From assembly GCA_026394265.1 (NCBI GenBank), contig JAPKYO010000038.1:1-51388 (forward strand): a DNA stretch of 51,388 bases. The letters are read 5' to 3'. Under the pieces are notes generated by a model that was not told the origin of the DNA, made no database searches, and worked only from the letters and a program-made list of their open reading frames with translations. This document shows, piece by piece, positions 17,371-25,150 of this stretch; the stretch's first letter is position 1, and each line of letters starts with the position of its first letter. Both the position numbers and the translations under genes were made by a program. The DNA is from Candidatus Bathyarchaeota archaeon (GTDB taxonomy: Archaea; Thermoproteota; Bathyarchaeia; TCS64).

Positions 17371-18327
17371 CTAGGTTACCCTGTTAGGGGGTTCCCCGCC
17401 TTCGAGGACGGTGAGTACGTCTTGTGCTGCCTGTGTGGCCATTCTCTGCATGGCTTCGTGGCTGCTGGCGCCGAGGTGTGGGGCGAGGACTACGTTGTCC
17501 ATGCTTAGGAGGGGGTTGTCGGGCTTGATTGGCTCCTGCTCGAAGACGTCGAGGGCGGCGGCGGATATGTGTCCGCTCTTTAGTGCCTCGATGAGGGCGG
17601 ATTCAGCTATGACCCTTCCCCGAGCGGTGTTGACTATCATTGCGCCCCGCTTCATCGCGGCGAGTTCGTTCGCGCCTATGATGTGGTGGGTCTCGGCGGA
17701 GCCTGGGAGGTGGATGCTGATTATGTCGCTCCGGGCGAGGAGGCTGGGCAGCTCCGCCCACTCTATGCCATTCTTCTTCTCGATGCTCACGTGTCTCGTG
17801 CGGCTCCAGTAGAGCAGCTTAACGTCGAAGGCTCTGAGGCGTCTCGCCGTGGCCGCGCCTATCCTTCCCATGCCGACGAGGCCGACGGTCTTCCCCATCA
17901 ACTCGATGCCTATGAGGTCGCCGTACTTCCTCGCCCAGCCACCCGCCCTGACGGCTTTGTCGGCCGAGGCTATCCTCCGGGTCATGGAGAGCATGAGGGC
18001 GACTGCCATCTCGGCGACGGTAACCGTGAGCGCGTCGGGGGTGTTTAGTACGACCTTACCCAGCTCCCGGGCGGCGGCGAGGTCGACGTGGTCGCACCCT
18101 ATGCCGTGCACGCCTACCGCACGCAGGCGCGGGCTTGCCTCCATTATCTCGCGGGTCACCTTGACGCCGCCGCGGGTGATGAAGGCGTCAGCCTGCGGGG
18201 CTACGCGGAGAAGCGCCTCCTCATCCGCCCCAGCGGGCAGGGATAGTACCTTGACGCCGCGGTCTTTTAGGAGCTTGACGCCGGCCTCGTTGATGGGCTC
18301 GGTGATGACGACGGTCCACTGGGGCAT
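17371..18327 (-). CDS. D-isomer-specific 2-hydroxyacid dehydrogenase (phosphoglycerate dehydrogenase-like)
   Basis: The 318-residue protein has the NAD-binding VGLVGMGRIGAATARRL and the catalytic Arg (NTARGRVI), Glu (DVFEQEP) and His (LAPHLGASS). It lacks the C-terminal ACT domain of full SerA, so it could be a short 3-phosphoglycerate dehydrogenase or a glyoxylate/hydroxypyruvate reductase. It starts with ATG 18327, and no serine biosynthesis genes are nearby. Confidence 0.9.
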   Translation of the reverse strand: MPQWTVVITEPINEAGVKLLKDRGVKVLSLPAGADEEALLRVAPQADAFITRGGVKVTREIMEASPRLRAVGVHGIGCDHVDLAAARELGKVVLNTPDALTVTVAEMAVALMLSMTRRIASADKAVRAGGWARKYGDLIGIELMGKTVGLVGMGRIGAATARRLRAFDVKLLYWSRTRHVSIEKKNGIEWAELPSLLARSDIISIHLPGSAETHHIIGANELAAMKRGAMIVNTARGRVIAESALIEALKSGHISAAALDVFEQEPIKPDNPLLSMDNVVLAPHLGASSHEAMQRMATQAAQDVLTVLEGGEPPNRVT

Positions 18328-18365
18328 AGGGGATCGATGAAAGGGGGGTTGACGCGGTTAAGAAT

Positions 18366-19580
18366 TTAGGGGCGCCCGTGGCCTCTGCGCGGGACCTTCA
18401 TGGGCTCATGCTTCGCATGCTTGAGTACCTTCTCGAGGGCCGCGACGAGGCCGTCGAAGGTCTTGACGAGGTCGTATCCCTCGTTTGAGGTCTGGAACTG
18501 CTCCCGGGGGGTGAGGACGCGTACCGTCATCTCGTACCTCCCCTTCTCGCCTCCCTTCTCCGTCTTCTTGATGACGACCTGCACGTTGTTTATGTCTGGG
18601 TGCAGCTTCATGCCGAGGCTTACCGCCTTCTTCACCTTCTCCTCGGCGAGGCTCTTCTCGAGGAACTCCTCGTTTGTGAGGCCGACTATGGAGATGGGTA
18701 GCTCGGGCTCATTCTCCGGCTCGGCTATGAGTTGGAGGAGCTCCTTGGGCGTGATTATGCCGTAGACGCCTCCCTTCTCGTCGACGATGAGGGCGGCGCT
18801 CTTCTCCTGGTCCCTGAGGCCCTTGGCGACGTCTAGCGCCGTGGCGTCGGACCCGACGGTCAGGGGGTGCTTGTCCATGATGTCCTCGACCTCGCCGGGG
18901 TATTTCGACGCCTTCGGTCCGAGCCTATCGCCTGTCTTCATCCTTCCTATGCCGGTGGTGAAGTATTGGACGATGTCCTGCGCGGTGACGATGCCGACGA
19001 GTTTCTCATCCTTCACGATTGGGATGTGGCTGATGCCCTTTTCGAGCATGAGTTTTCTCGCTTCGGCGACCTTAGCGTAGGCTCCGAGTGTGACCAAGGG
19101 CATCTTGGCGAGGTCCTTTGCGGGGGTCTTCTTCAGCTCGGGGCAGTCCGCCATGGCGGCCACGATGTCGACCTGCGAGATGATCCCCACCGGCCTCATG
19201 TCCTCAACCACGGGGAGGGCCCTCGCATTAATCCTGACCAGCTCCGTTGCGACGCCCCCCACCCAGCTGTCGGAGGTCACGGGTGTCTGCCACTGGCTCT
19301 TCCACAGCCTATCGACCTTAGTCTGCTCAAGCAGGTCGACGCCGAGCAGGTCTCGGATGGTCACCATCCCCACCTTGCCGCCGCCGACGACTATGGCCTC
19401 GTAGCGCCCGGTCTTCTCGAGTTCTCCCTTGACCTTGCTGGCGGAGTCCTCGGGGGTGAAGACGCTCGCCCGCCTGTTGATAAGTTCGGATATCTCAGTC
19501 TGGGACAGTTCATCAATAGTTTTCGCCAAGCCAAGAACCTCCACTTGATCAATCGGATTCTGGAGGTTAAATAGTCTCAC
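18366..19580 (-). CDS. Four-CBS-domain protein with HPF/RaiA-like C-terminal domain
   Basis: Residues about 25-290 form four CBS repeats in two Bateman modules (for example GVSH/ISHIPIVKDEKLVGIVTAQDIV and AALIVDEKGGVYGIITPKELL), likely to bind adenine nucleotides. From about 300 to 395 a beta-alpha-beta-beta-beta-alpha pattern (NNVQVVIKKTEK, RYEMTVRVLTP, DLVKTFDGLVAALEKVLKH) resembles ribosome hibernation factors HPF/RaiA. The fusion suggests an energy-sensing ribosome-silencing protein; this is inference. The start is GTG 19580 with a TATA-like GTATAAGG about 25 bp upstream. Confidence 0.82.
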   Translation of the reverse strand: MRLFNLQNPIDQVEVLGLAKTIDELSQTEISELINRRASVFTPEDSASKVKGELEKTGRYEAIVVGGGKVGMVTIRDLLGVDLLEQTKVDRLWKSQWQTPVTSDSWVGGVATELVRINARALPVVEDMRPVGIISQVDIVAAMADCPELKKTPAKDLAKMPLVTLGAYAKVAEARKLMLEKGISHIPIVKDEKLVGIVTAQDIVQYFTTGIGRMKTGDRLGPKASKYPGEVEDIMDKHPLTVGSDATALDVAKGLRDQEKSAALIVDEKGGVYGIITPKELLQLIAEPENEPELPISIVGLTNEEFLEKSLAEEKVKKAVSLGMKLHPDINNVQVVIKKTEKGGEKGRYEMTVRVLTPREQFQTSNEGYDLVKTFDGLVAALEKVLKHAKHEPMKVPRRGHGRP

Positions 19581-19628
19581 CTGTTGGAAACCTTATACGA
19601 GGGTTCGGGAATCCTAAACGGAGCATCC

Positions 19629-20405
19629 GTGTGCACGCTGATAGTTCTCTACGGGTTCCTAGAAGACTATCCGGTGATTGTTCTCCACAACAGGTACCTG
19701 AACAGGGGGACGCTGGAGGAGCCGCCCAGGGTCTACGAGGGGAGGCGGAGGGTCTACGCCCCATACGATGTGGCGTCGAAGGGGACGTGGATCGGCTTCA
19801 ACGACTCCGGCCTCCTCGTCGCCGTCACAAACCAGGAGACGGAGGTCAAGGAGAGGCCCGCTAGGAGCAGGGGGCTGCTCGCCATGGATCTCCTCGACGG
19901 CTGCGACTCGGCGGAAGAGGCAAAGGGCTTCCTGACGGACCCGGATGTGTGCGAGGATTATCGGAGGGGGAACTTCCTAGTGGCGGACGCCGAGTCGGCG
20001 TGGCACGTTGTCTGGGACAGGGAGACTGAGGTGAGGCGGCTCGAACCCGGTGGGCACGTCGTCACCACCCTGACGATGTTTCCGGGCGTCGAGTGGACGG
20101 ATAGGGCGGAGAACGTGTGGGTGAACGCCGAGAAGAGGAGGATAAGAGCCATCCAGCTCATCGATAAGATGCAGCTAGGCAACTTGGATGGCCTCATAGC
20201 GTCCCTCAAGGCGATGGGCGCCGACCACGGCGTGGAGAAGGGGCCGGGCTCAATCTGCTACCACTACCCCACGGGGGAGCATATTCAGACTAGCTCGACA
20301 ATAATCGCCGTCGGATCAGATGTCTCCGAGTCGAGGATACACTACTGCCCCGGCAACCCATGTGAAAATGAGTATAGAGATTATACCTCGATAATTTGTA
20401 ACTGA
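19629..20405 (+). CDS. NRDE / TANGO2-like Ntn-hydrolase-fold protein
   Basis: I place the start at GTG 19629, giving MCTLIVLYGF: Cys2 would be the exposed N-terminal nucleophile expected for this fold, and GGAG lies 6 nt upstream. The longer frame to 19584 would bury the cysteine. Features include LHNRYLNR and SKGTWIGFNDSGLLVAVTNQE, typical of TANGO2/acylase relatives. The eponymous N-R-D-E is N-R-Y-L here, a notable departure. The length is 258 residues. The substrate is unknown; eukaryotic TANGO2 is linked to haem and acyl-CoA handling. Confidence 0.83.
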   Translation: MCTLIVLYGFLEDYPVIVLHNRYLNRGTLEEPPRVYEGRRRVYAPYDVASKGTWIGFNDSGLLVAVTNQETEVKERPARSRGLLAMDLLDGCDSAEEAKGFLTDPDVCEDYRRGNFLVADAESAWHVVWDRETEVRRLEPGGHVVTTLTMFPGVEWTDRAENVWVNAEKRRIRAIQLIDKMQLGNLDGLIASLKAMGADHGVEKGPGSICYHYPTGEHIQTSSTIIAVGSDVSESRIHYCPGNPCENEYRDYTSIICN

Positions 20406-20459
20406 TTCGTTCAGTCTGAGAGTAGAGTTAATTTATTACCGCAGATACAGTTCATACTT

Positions 20460-20524
20460 GCGGAGCCTCTCTGGTTCCGCCACGGTGAGCCGGGTAAAAC
20501 AGGGCTGTTCGATTTTGGCTCACC
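20460..20524 (+). other. Two strong hairpins upstream of the tRNA-like gene
   Basis: Hairpin 1: GCGGAGCC (20460-20467) pairs with GGTTCCGC (20473-20480) around TCTCT, 8 bp with one G-U. Hairpin 2: GGTGAGCC (20484-20491) pairs perfectly with GGCTCACC (20517-20524) and contains an inner AACA/TGTT pairing. Part of hairpin 2 (20490-20510) matches the variable-arm region of the downstream tRNA-like gene at 17 of 21 positions. It may be a small RNA or a decayed tRNA-derived duplicate. No reading frame here is convincing. Confidence 0.55.
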
Positions 20525-20576
20525 AATTTCCCGATAAATTACCCAAATCAATTCCATTATCGTCAAGTTCTATGCT

Positions 20577-20663
20577 GCGGCGGTGCCGGAGGGGTCAAAC
20601 GGTTCCGGCCTATGACCGGATAGAACAGCCCTGTTCACGCGGGTTCGAATCCCGCCCGCCGCG
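20577..20663 (+). tRNA. Class II tRNA-like gene, serine-type features, anomalous anticodon loop
   Basis: A full cloverleaf of 87 nt folds here: acceptor stem GCGGCGG/CCGCCGC (20577-20583, 20656-20662), D stem CCG/CGG, anticodon stem TCCGG/CCGGA, long variable arm GAACA/TGTTC, T stem GCGGG/CCCGC with loop TTCGAAT, and discriminator G at 20663. The long arm plus G73 points to Ser in archaea. The anticodon loop reads CCTATGA, so position 33 is C rather than the near-universal T and the anticodon would be TAT (AUA, an Ile codon). It is either a tRNA pseudogene, a tRNA-like RNA, or a very unusual tRNA. Confidence 0.72.
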
Positions 20664-20679
20664 CGGGTAAAAATGGGGT

Positions 20680-21663
20680 TTAGTTGGGGAGCTCTGTGCC
20701 GATCTTCTTCTTGACGGCAAGCTCGTAGACCTTGGCACCGGTGCCGACGTCCTGTATGGCGAGGCCCGTGGCCTTGTAGAGGGTTATCTCGTCGGGGCTG
20801 GTGCGTCCCTTCTTGTGTCCAGCGACGATCTCTCCGATCTCGGCGTAGATGTCCTTCTCGGAGATGGCGCCCTCCTCCTTCGGCTTGGCGAAGTCGCCGA
20901 CGACGAATGCCTGTGGCATGAAGTCGACTACGCGCTTGGTCGCCGTCTTTATGACGCTGGTTTCGAGTTCGCGTTTGGCGGCTGTGTCTGCGCCTATGGC
21001 GGAGACGTGTGCGCCCTTCTTGAGCCACTCACCCTTGATGAATGGGGTGGGGCTCGGGGTGCATGTGATGATGATGTCGCTGTTCCTCGTCGCCTCCTCG
21101 GCGGACTTGGCGGGGACGAACTCGGTCTTAGGGTACATCGCCTTCATCTCCTTGATGAATGGCGCGATCGCCTCGGGGATGATGTCGTATATCTTGACCT
21201 TCTTGACCTTGGGGCGGACGAGCATGAGACCCATTATCTGGCTCCTGCCCTGCACGCCTAGGCCGCAGAGACCGACCTCACTCGCGTCCTCCCTGCTGAG
21301 GTACTTGATGCCGACGGCGCCGGCGGCGCCGGTGCGTAGGGCGGTGATGTATGTGCCGTCCATGATGGCTAGTGGGCTCCCGTTCTCGGGACTATTGATC
21401 ACGATCTTGGCCTGTACGGCGGGGAGGTTGTACTCCTTCTTGTTGCCGGGGTGGACGGTGACGAGCTTCGTGCCCGCCGCGTTCAGGTTGGGCATATAGG
21501 CGGGCATGGCGATGAGCACGCCCTTCGGGAAGTGAAGGTAGACGCGTGGCGGCATCTCGATAGCCTTGTTCCCCATCTCCCGGAAGCCGTTCTCGACGGC
21601 CTCGAAGGCGCTCTTCATGTCAAGCACCTGCTTGACCTCGTCCTGCGTGAGGTAAAGAACCAT
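20680..21663 (-). CDS. Ornithine cyclodeaminase / mu-crystallin family (alanine dehydrogenase-like)
   Basis: The 327 residues show the family N-terminus (LTQDEVKQVLDMKSAFEAVENGF), MPAYMP, a Rossmann region (VGLCGLGVQGRSQIMGL) and DFMPQAFVVGDF. Members include archaeal NAD-dependent alanine dehydrogenase, ornithine cyclodeaminase and ketimine reductases; sequence reading alone does not separate them. The ATG 21663 has AGGAGAT just upstream, embedded in a 16-bp palindrome. Confidence 0.88.
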   Translation of the reverse strand: MVLYLTQDEVKQVLDMKSAFEAVENGFREMGNKAIEMPPRVYLHFPKGVLIAMPAYMPNLNAAGTKLVTVHPGNKKEYNLPAVQAKIVINSPENGSPLAIMDGTYITALRTGAAGAVGIKYLSREDASEVGLCGLGVQGRSQIMGLMLVRPKVKKVKIYDIIPEAIAPFIKEMKAMYPKTEFVPAKSAEEATRNSDIIITCTPSPTPFIKGEWLKKGAHVSAIGADTAAKRELETSVIKTATKRVVDFMPQAFVVGDFAKPKEEGAISEKDIYAEIGEIVAGHKKGRTSPDEITLYKATGLAIQDVGTGAKVYELAVKKKIGTELPN

Positions 21664-21666
21664 GAT

Positions 21667-21682
21667 TATCTCCTAGGAGATA
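21667..21682 (-). promoter_or_regulatory. 16-bp perfect palindrome containing the ribosome-binding site
   Basis: TATCTCCTAGGAGATA is a perfect palindrome 4 nt upstream of ATG 21663 and contains the only good Shine-Dalgarno (AGGAGAT). It could be a repressor operator near the start of transcription, or an RNA hairpin (6-bp stem, CTAG loop) that hides the ribosome-binding site. Confidence 0.45.
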
Positions 21683-21715
21683 GGCACCCGGACGCCGTAT
21701 TAACGATTTTCGAGG

Positions 21716-22477
21716 CTAGGTGGTGAACTTCTCCCCACCCGTGAAGACGCGCTGCAGCTCCGAGTAGAGCACATGGAAACCATCCTGCGTCTTCGAGGAG
21801 ACCGCGATGGGGCTGAACTCGACGCCCATCCTCTCAATGATTTCCAGCATGTCCGCGCTCATCTCCCGGTTCATGCCGCTGAGGCGGGTATCAACCGCCT
21901 CACGAAGCACCTCCGAGTCATCCGCCCAACTCATCATGCCCTCAAGCTCCTTCTCCTTGAGCAGGTCGACCTTGCTGAAGACCTGGAACTGTGGAAGCTG
22001 GAACCTGACATTTATGGCGGATGCGAGAAACATGTTCATGACGTAGTTGAGGGGATCGCGGCAGAATCCGGCGTCGAAGAGGTAGACGAGCCCCTTATCG
22101 GCGTCTGTGAGCTTCTCCGCCACCTCCGCGCCTATGTTGCGGAAGGCGAATAGCTCCATCTGCCCCGGGGTGTCGACTATGCAGATGTCGGGGGTGAAGT
22201 CCTCGATGTCCTGGCTGACCTGGTCCACGACGTCCTTGATCATGTCGGTGGCGGCGACGAGTCCGCCGTTTGGGCCGAGGCCGTACTCCTCCATGACGTC
22301 CTCGACCTTTATGTAGTCGCGGATGTCGACGTTCGCTGAGTAGGGGAGATTTGGTGCACCGGGGTCGAGGTTTATGGCCATGACGTCCTCGCGCTGCATC
22401 TCAAGCCAGCGGGTGAAGGCGGCGGTGAGGCTCGACTTGCCGCTGCCGGCGGTTCCAACCATGAATATCATGTGCAT
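21716..22477 (-). CDS. GPN-loop GTPase
   Basis: The P-loop is GTAGSGKSS (8-16), followed by the switch-type NLDPGAPNLPY, the Gly-Pro-Asn insertion (GLGPNGG, near residue 72), the Walker B DTPGQME and the base-specificity SKVDLL. This 253-residue architecture is the GPN-loop family typified by archaeal PAB0955. Eukaryotic relatives assemble RNA polymerase; the archaeal role is unsettled. It starts 5 nt after ino1 ends and is probably co-transcribed with it. Confidence 0.93.
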   Translation of the reverse strand: MHMIFMVGTAGSGKSSLTAAFTRWLEMQREDVMAINLDPGAPNLPYSANVDIRDYIKVEDVMEEYGLGPNGGLVAATDMIKDVVDQVSQDIEDFTPDICIVDTPGQMELFAFRNIGAEVAEKLTDADKGLVYLFDAGFCRDPLNYVMNMFLASAINVRFQLPQFQVFSKVDLLKEKELEGMMSWADDSEVLREAVDTRLSGMNREMSADMLEIIERMGVEFSPIAVSSKTQDGFHVLYSELQRVFTGGEKFTT

Positions 22478-22482
22478 GGCGG

Positions 22483-23523
22483 TTAACCTGTGAGGTCCCT
22501 GAATGCCTTGTATGCGGCGGCGAGGCTGGTGCGCTCCGCCCTCTTGAAGGCGTAGCCGCAGACGGGGGCAACGAGCCCCTTAGCGCCCTTATCCTTGGCG
22601 ACCTTCATCCCCCGGATAGCGTCGAGGAGAATCGAGCCGCCGTTGGATGCGTCCTCGCTGCTCAGCTTAAGATCCATCGTGAAGGGCACGCCGCCGAAGT
22701 AGCGCCCCTTGACCCAGAAGAAGCTGTCGCGCCCGTTGCCGAGGAAGTCGACGAAGTCTGTGGAGCCCGAGACGAGTGGGAACTTGTAGGGCACGTGCCC
22801 CGTGACGGCGGCCGTCTTTATGCTCCTCTTCGTGTCCTTCGTCTTCTCCAGCGTGCTGATCGACTCGGCGCCCCCGCCGACGTCTAGCTGGTAGCTCTCG
22901 TCGATGTGTGCGCCGCGGCTGTGCAGGAACTCCAGTATGCCGATGTGGATGGCGGTTGCTCCGACCTGATCTAGCAGGTCGTCACCCGCGACGGGTAGCT
23001 TCGCGGTCGCGAACTTCTTGATGAGGGCGGCGTCTCCCGCGACGCTTGACGGCGTAGTGTTGAGGTAGGCGCAGCCAGCGTCGATTGCCGCCTGCGCGTA
23101 GAGTGCGGAGGCCTTGTCGCTGCCCCCGGAAACCATGTTGATGAGCATATCTGCCTTCGCCTTCCGCAGCTCCGCGGCGACGTCGACGGCCTCGACGGAC
23201 GCCCTCTTGATGCTGCTGAGCGCGCCCTCCTCAGTGAGGTCGGGGGCGGGACCCATCTTGACGGCCACCTTGAGCTTGGGCACGTCGACGACCCTCGGGG
23301 CATTGTTTGGCTTCACGAATATGGCCTCGCCGAGGTCCTTGCCCACCTTCGCCTCGCTTATGTCGAAGGCGGCGACGAACTTTATATCGGACGGCTTGTA
23401 TCCGCCGAGTTCTGGGTGGAGGAGTCCCAACGGCTCCTTCGCCTTGGCGTAGAAGTGTGTTCCCTGTACCGTGCTTGAGCAGAGGTTTCCGGCGCCGGCG
23501 ACGGCGACCCGTATCTCACCCAT
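22483..23523 (-). CDS. ino1: Inositol-3-phosphate synthase
   Basis: This NAD-dependent enzyme converts glucose 6-phosphate to inositol phosphate, the first step to archaeal inositol phospholipids and some compatible solutes. Signatures include VAVAGAGNLCSSTVQG, the NTTPSS stretch, and the C-terminal PFTMDLKLSSEDASNGGSILLDAIR. I choose ATG 23523 (MGEIRV), with AGGTGG a few nt upstream; TTG 23538 would add five residues. The protein has 346 residues. Confidence 0.93.
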   Translation of the reverse strand: MGEIRVAVAGAGNLCSSTVQGTHFYAKAKEPLGLLHPELGGYKPSDIKFVAAFDISEAKVGKDLGEAIFVKPNNAPRVVDVPKLKVAVKMGPAPDLTEEGALSSIKRASVEAVDVAAELRKAKADMLINMVSGGSDKASALYAQAAIDAGCAYLNTTPSSVAGDAALIKKFATAKLPVAGDDLLDQVGATAIHIGILEFLHSRGAHIDESYQLDVGGGAESISTLEKTKDTKRSIKTAAVTGHVPYKFPLVSGSTDFVDFLGNGRDSFFWVKGRYFGGVPFTMDLKLSSEDASNGGSILLDAIRGMKVAKDKGAKGLVAPVCGYAFKRAERTSLAAAYKAFRDLTG

Positions 23524-23573
23524 GGTTCCACCTGCCAAGTGAGGGGCGGCTACGGGTATAGAAGTGTAACGTT

Positions 23574-24023
23574 TCAGCCGAGTGGCTTCTCCATGGCGAG
23601 GCCGTCCTCGTCCCGGTAGTACCCGGAGAGCCGCCCCACCTCGACGTAGCCGCGCTTCCCGTAGAGACTCTGAGCGGGGGTGTTCCCGACGCGAACCTCT
23701 AGGTAGGAGAACTCCGCCCGCCGCTCACTAAATCGGCCCTCCAGCTCGTCGAGTAGCCTCCCGGCTAGTCCCCTGCGCCTCCACTCATCGGCGACGGCGA
23801 TGTTCATAACGTGGCCCACCCTCACGCCCTCCCGCCACTCCACCTCGCCGATCGCGTACCCCACCACCGCCCCCTCCGCCTCGGCGACGAGGAAAAACTC
23901 GGGCGCCCTGCCGCGCATCAGGAAGAATATCGACCTCGGCCAGGGGTCCGGGTAGCTAGCCACCTCTATCCTATGGACGGTGGTGATGTCGGCTGCCGTG
24001 ACGGGTCTTATGGTGGGCTCCAA
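23574..24023 (-). CDS. rimI: GNAT N-acetyltransferase, RimI-like
   Basis: The 149-residue GNAT protein has IRPVTAADITTVHRIE at the N-terminus, the acetyl-CoA loop (EWRRRGLAGRLLDELE) and the closing LYGKRGYVEVGRLSGYY. Archaeal relatives acetylate protein N-termini (Ard1/NatA-like) or ribosomal proteins, so the symbol is a family label. The only upstream start is TTG 24023, without a clear ribosome-binding site. Confidence 0.85.
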   Translation of the reverse strand: MEPTIRPVTAADITTVHRIEVASYPDPWPRSIFFLMRGRAPEFFLVAEAEGAVVGYAIGEVEWREGVRVGHVMNIAVADEWRRRGLAGRLLDELEGRFSERRAEFSYLEVRVGNTPAQSLYGKRGYVEVGRLSGYYRDEDGLAMEKPLG

Positions 24024-24089
24024 CTCAGGCTGGGAGGGGATGCATCATTATTTATGGGTTAAGGCAAACTATGCTGAAGTGGCTCCGGG

Positions 24090-25115
24090 TTGGACAAGAG
24101 GGCGCTCGCTTTCACGCTCGTAGGCGTAGTCTTCTTCGCCGCCTACCTCGCGTGGGCGAACCCCTTCGCCGCCTTCGCGGAGGTCGGGTCGTTCAACATC
24201 GGCATATACGCCGTCGCGATCATCATCGACCTCATAGGACTCCTCCTCTGGGCCGCCTCATGGTACCTCATCCTCAGGGCCATGAAGGTCAAGATAAGCC
24301 TCTGGGGGACGACGCAGCTCAGCTTCACGAGCCTCTTCATCGGGTGGCTCGCCCCCCTCCCCCTCATGACGGAGATGGTCCGCGCCTACCTCATCAAGGA
24401 CAGGTCCAGCTCCAACCTCGGCAAGGGGCTGAGCAGCGTCCTCGTACACAGGTCTTACTACAACATAGCCTTCGGCGCGGTAATCGGCGGGACCGCCCTC
24501 CTCACCTTGGCCAGCGGGCGGGAGATACCGATCAACCCTGGGGTGTGCCTGTTCCTCACCGCATTCGCCCTCATCAGCGTCGTCGTCTTCAGCCTCATGC
24601 TGAACACGCGTGCCCTTAGATACATCTACGGGAAAAGCCCACAGTGGGTCAGGAGGAACGTCTTCGACAGGTTCCACGACCCCGAGTCGGGGGAGGAGGG
24701 CTTCGGCCCCGTGATCGAGGACATCGGGGAGGCCGTACGCGACCTGCGGGCGGGGATGGGGCTAAACCTCGCCGCCTTCGTCATGCTCCTCTTCCACTGG
24801 AGCGCCGGCGCCGTCACAGCCTACCTCTCCGCCGAGGCACTCGGGGTCCACCTCGAGGTGTCGACCGTCGTCTTCGCCTTCGCCGTCGTCGAGTTCCTAC
24901 AGCAGATGAACTTCTTCATCCCAAGCGGTATAGGGCTTCTCGACGCCGGGTTGGCGGGCGCCCTCGTCCTCGCGGGTGTCCCCCTATCCACGGCGGCGGC
25001 CATCAGCCTCCTCACCCGCATCGCCACCTACTGGCTCGAGGTCCTAGTCTGCGTCCCCGTCGCGTTCCGCTTCGGCTACAAGGAGTTCCTCGCCAAGTAC
25101 TTCGCCGGGAAGTAG
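24090..25115 (+). CDS. UPF0104 / LPG-synthase-TM-type membrane protein
   Basis: The 341-residue protein has about eight membrane helices in the order typical of the lysylphosphatidylglycerol-synthase TM (flippase-like, AglD-C-terminal-like) family, with the conserved GWLAPLPLMTEMVRAYLI and PSGIGLLDAGLAGALVLAGVP motifs. Archaeal members are proposed to act in lipid-linked glycan or lipid handling. It starts with TTG 24090 and heads a co-directional run of three genes. Confidence 0.85.
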   Translation: MDKRALAFTLVGVVFFAAYLAWANPFAAFAEVGSFNIGIYAVAIIIDLIGLLLWAASWYLILRAMKVKISLWGTTQLSFTSLFIGWLAPLPLMTEMVRAYLIKDRSSSNLGKGLSSVLVHRSYYNIAFGAVIGGTALLTLASGREIPINPGVCLFLTAFALISVVVFSLMLNTRALRYIYGKSPQWVRRNVFDRFHDPESGEEGFGPVIEDIGEAVRDLRAGMGLNLAAFVMLLFHWSAGAVTAYLSAEALGVHLEVSTVVFAFAVVEFLQQMNFFIPSGIGLLDAGLAGALVLAGVPLSTAAAISLLTRIATYWLEVLVCVPVAFRFGYKEFLAKYFAGK

Positions 25116-25150
25116 CAACTATTTAACGGGGGCGCCAATTATTCTCGCGT

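Noticed and set aside
20577..20663. The tRNA-like gene as the attachment site of the mobile element
   Set aside because: The element boundaries are at 35353 and 45094 with their own core repeat; no copy of the tRNA 3' end occurs there.
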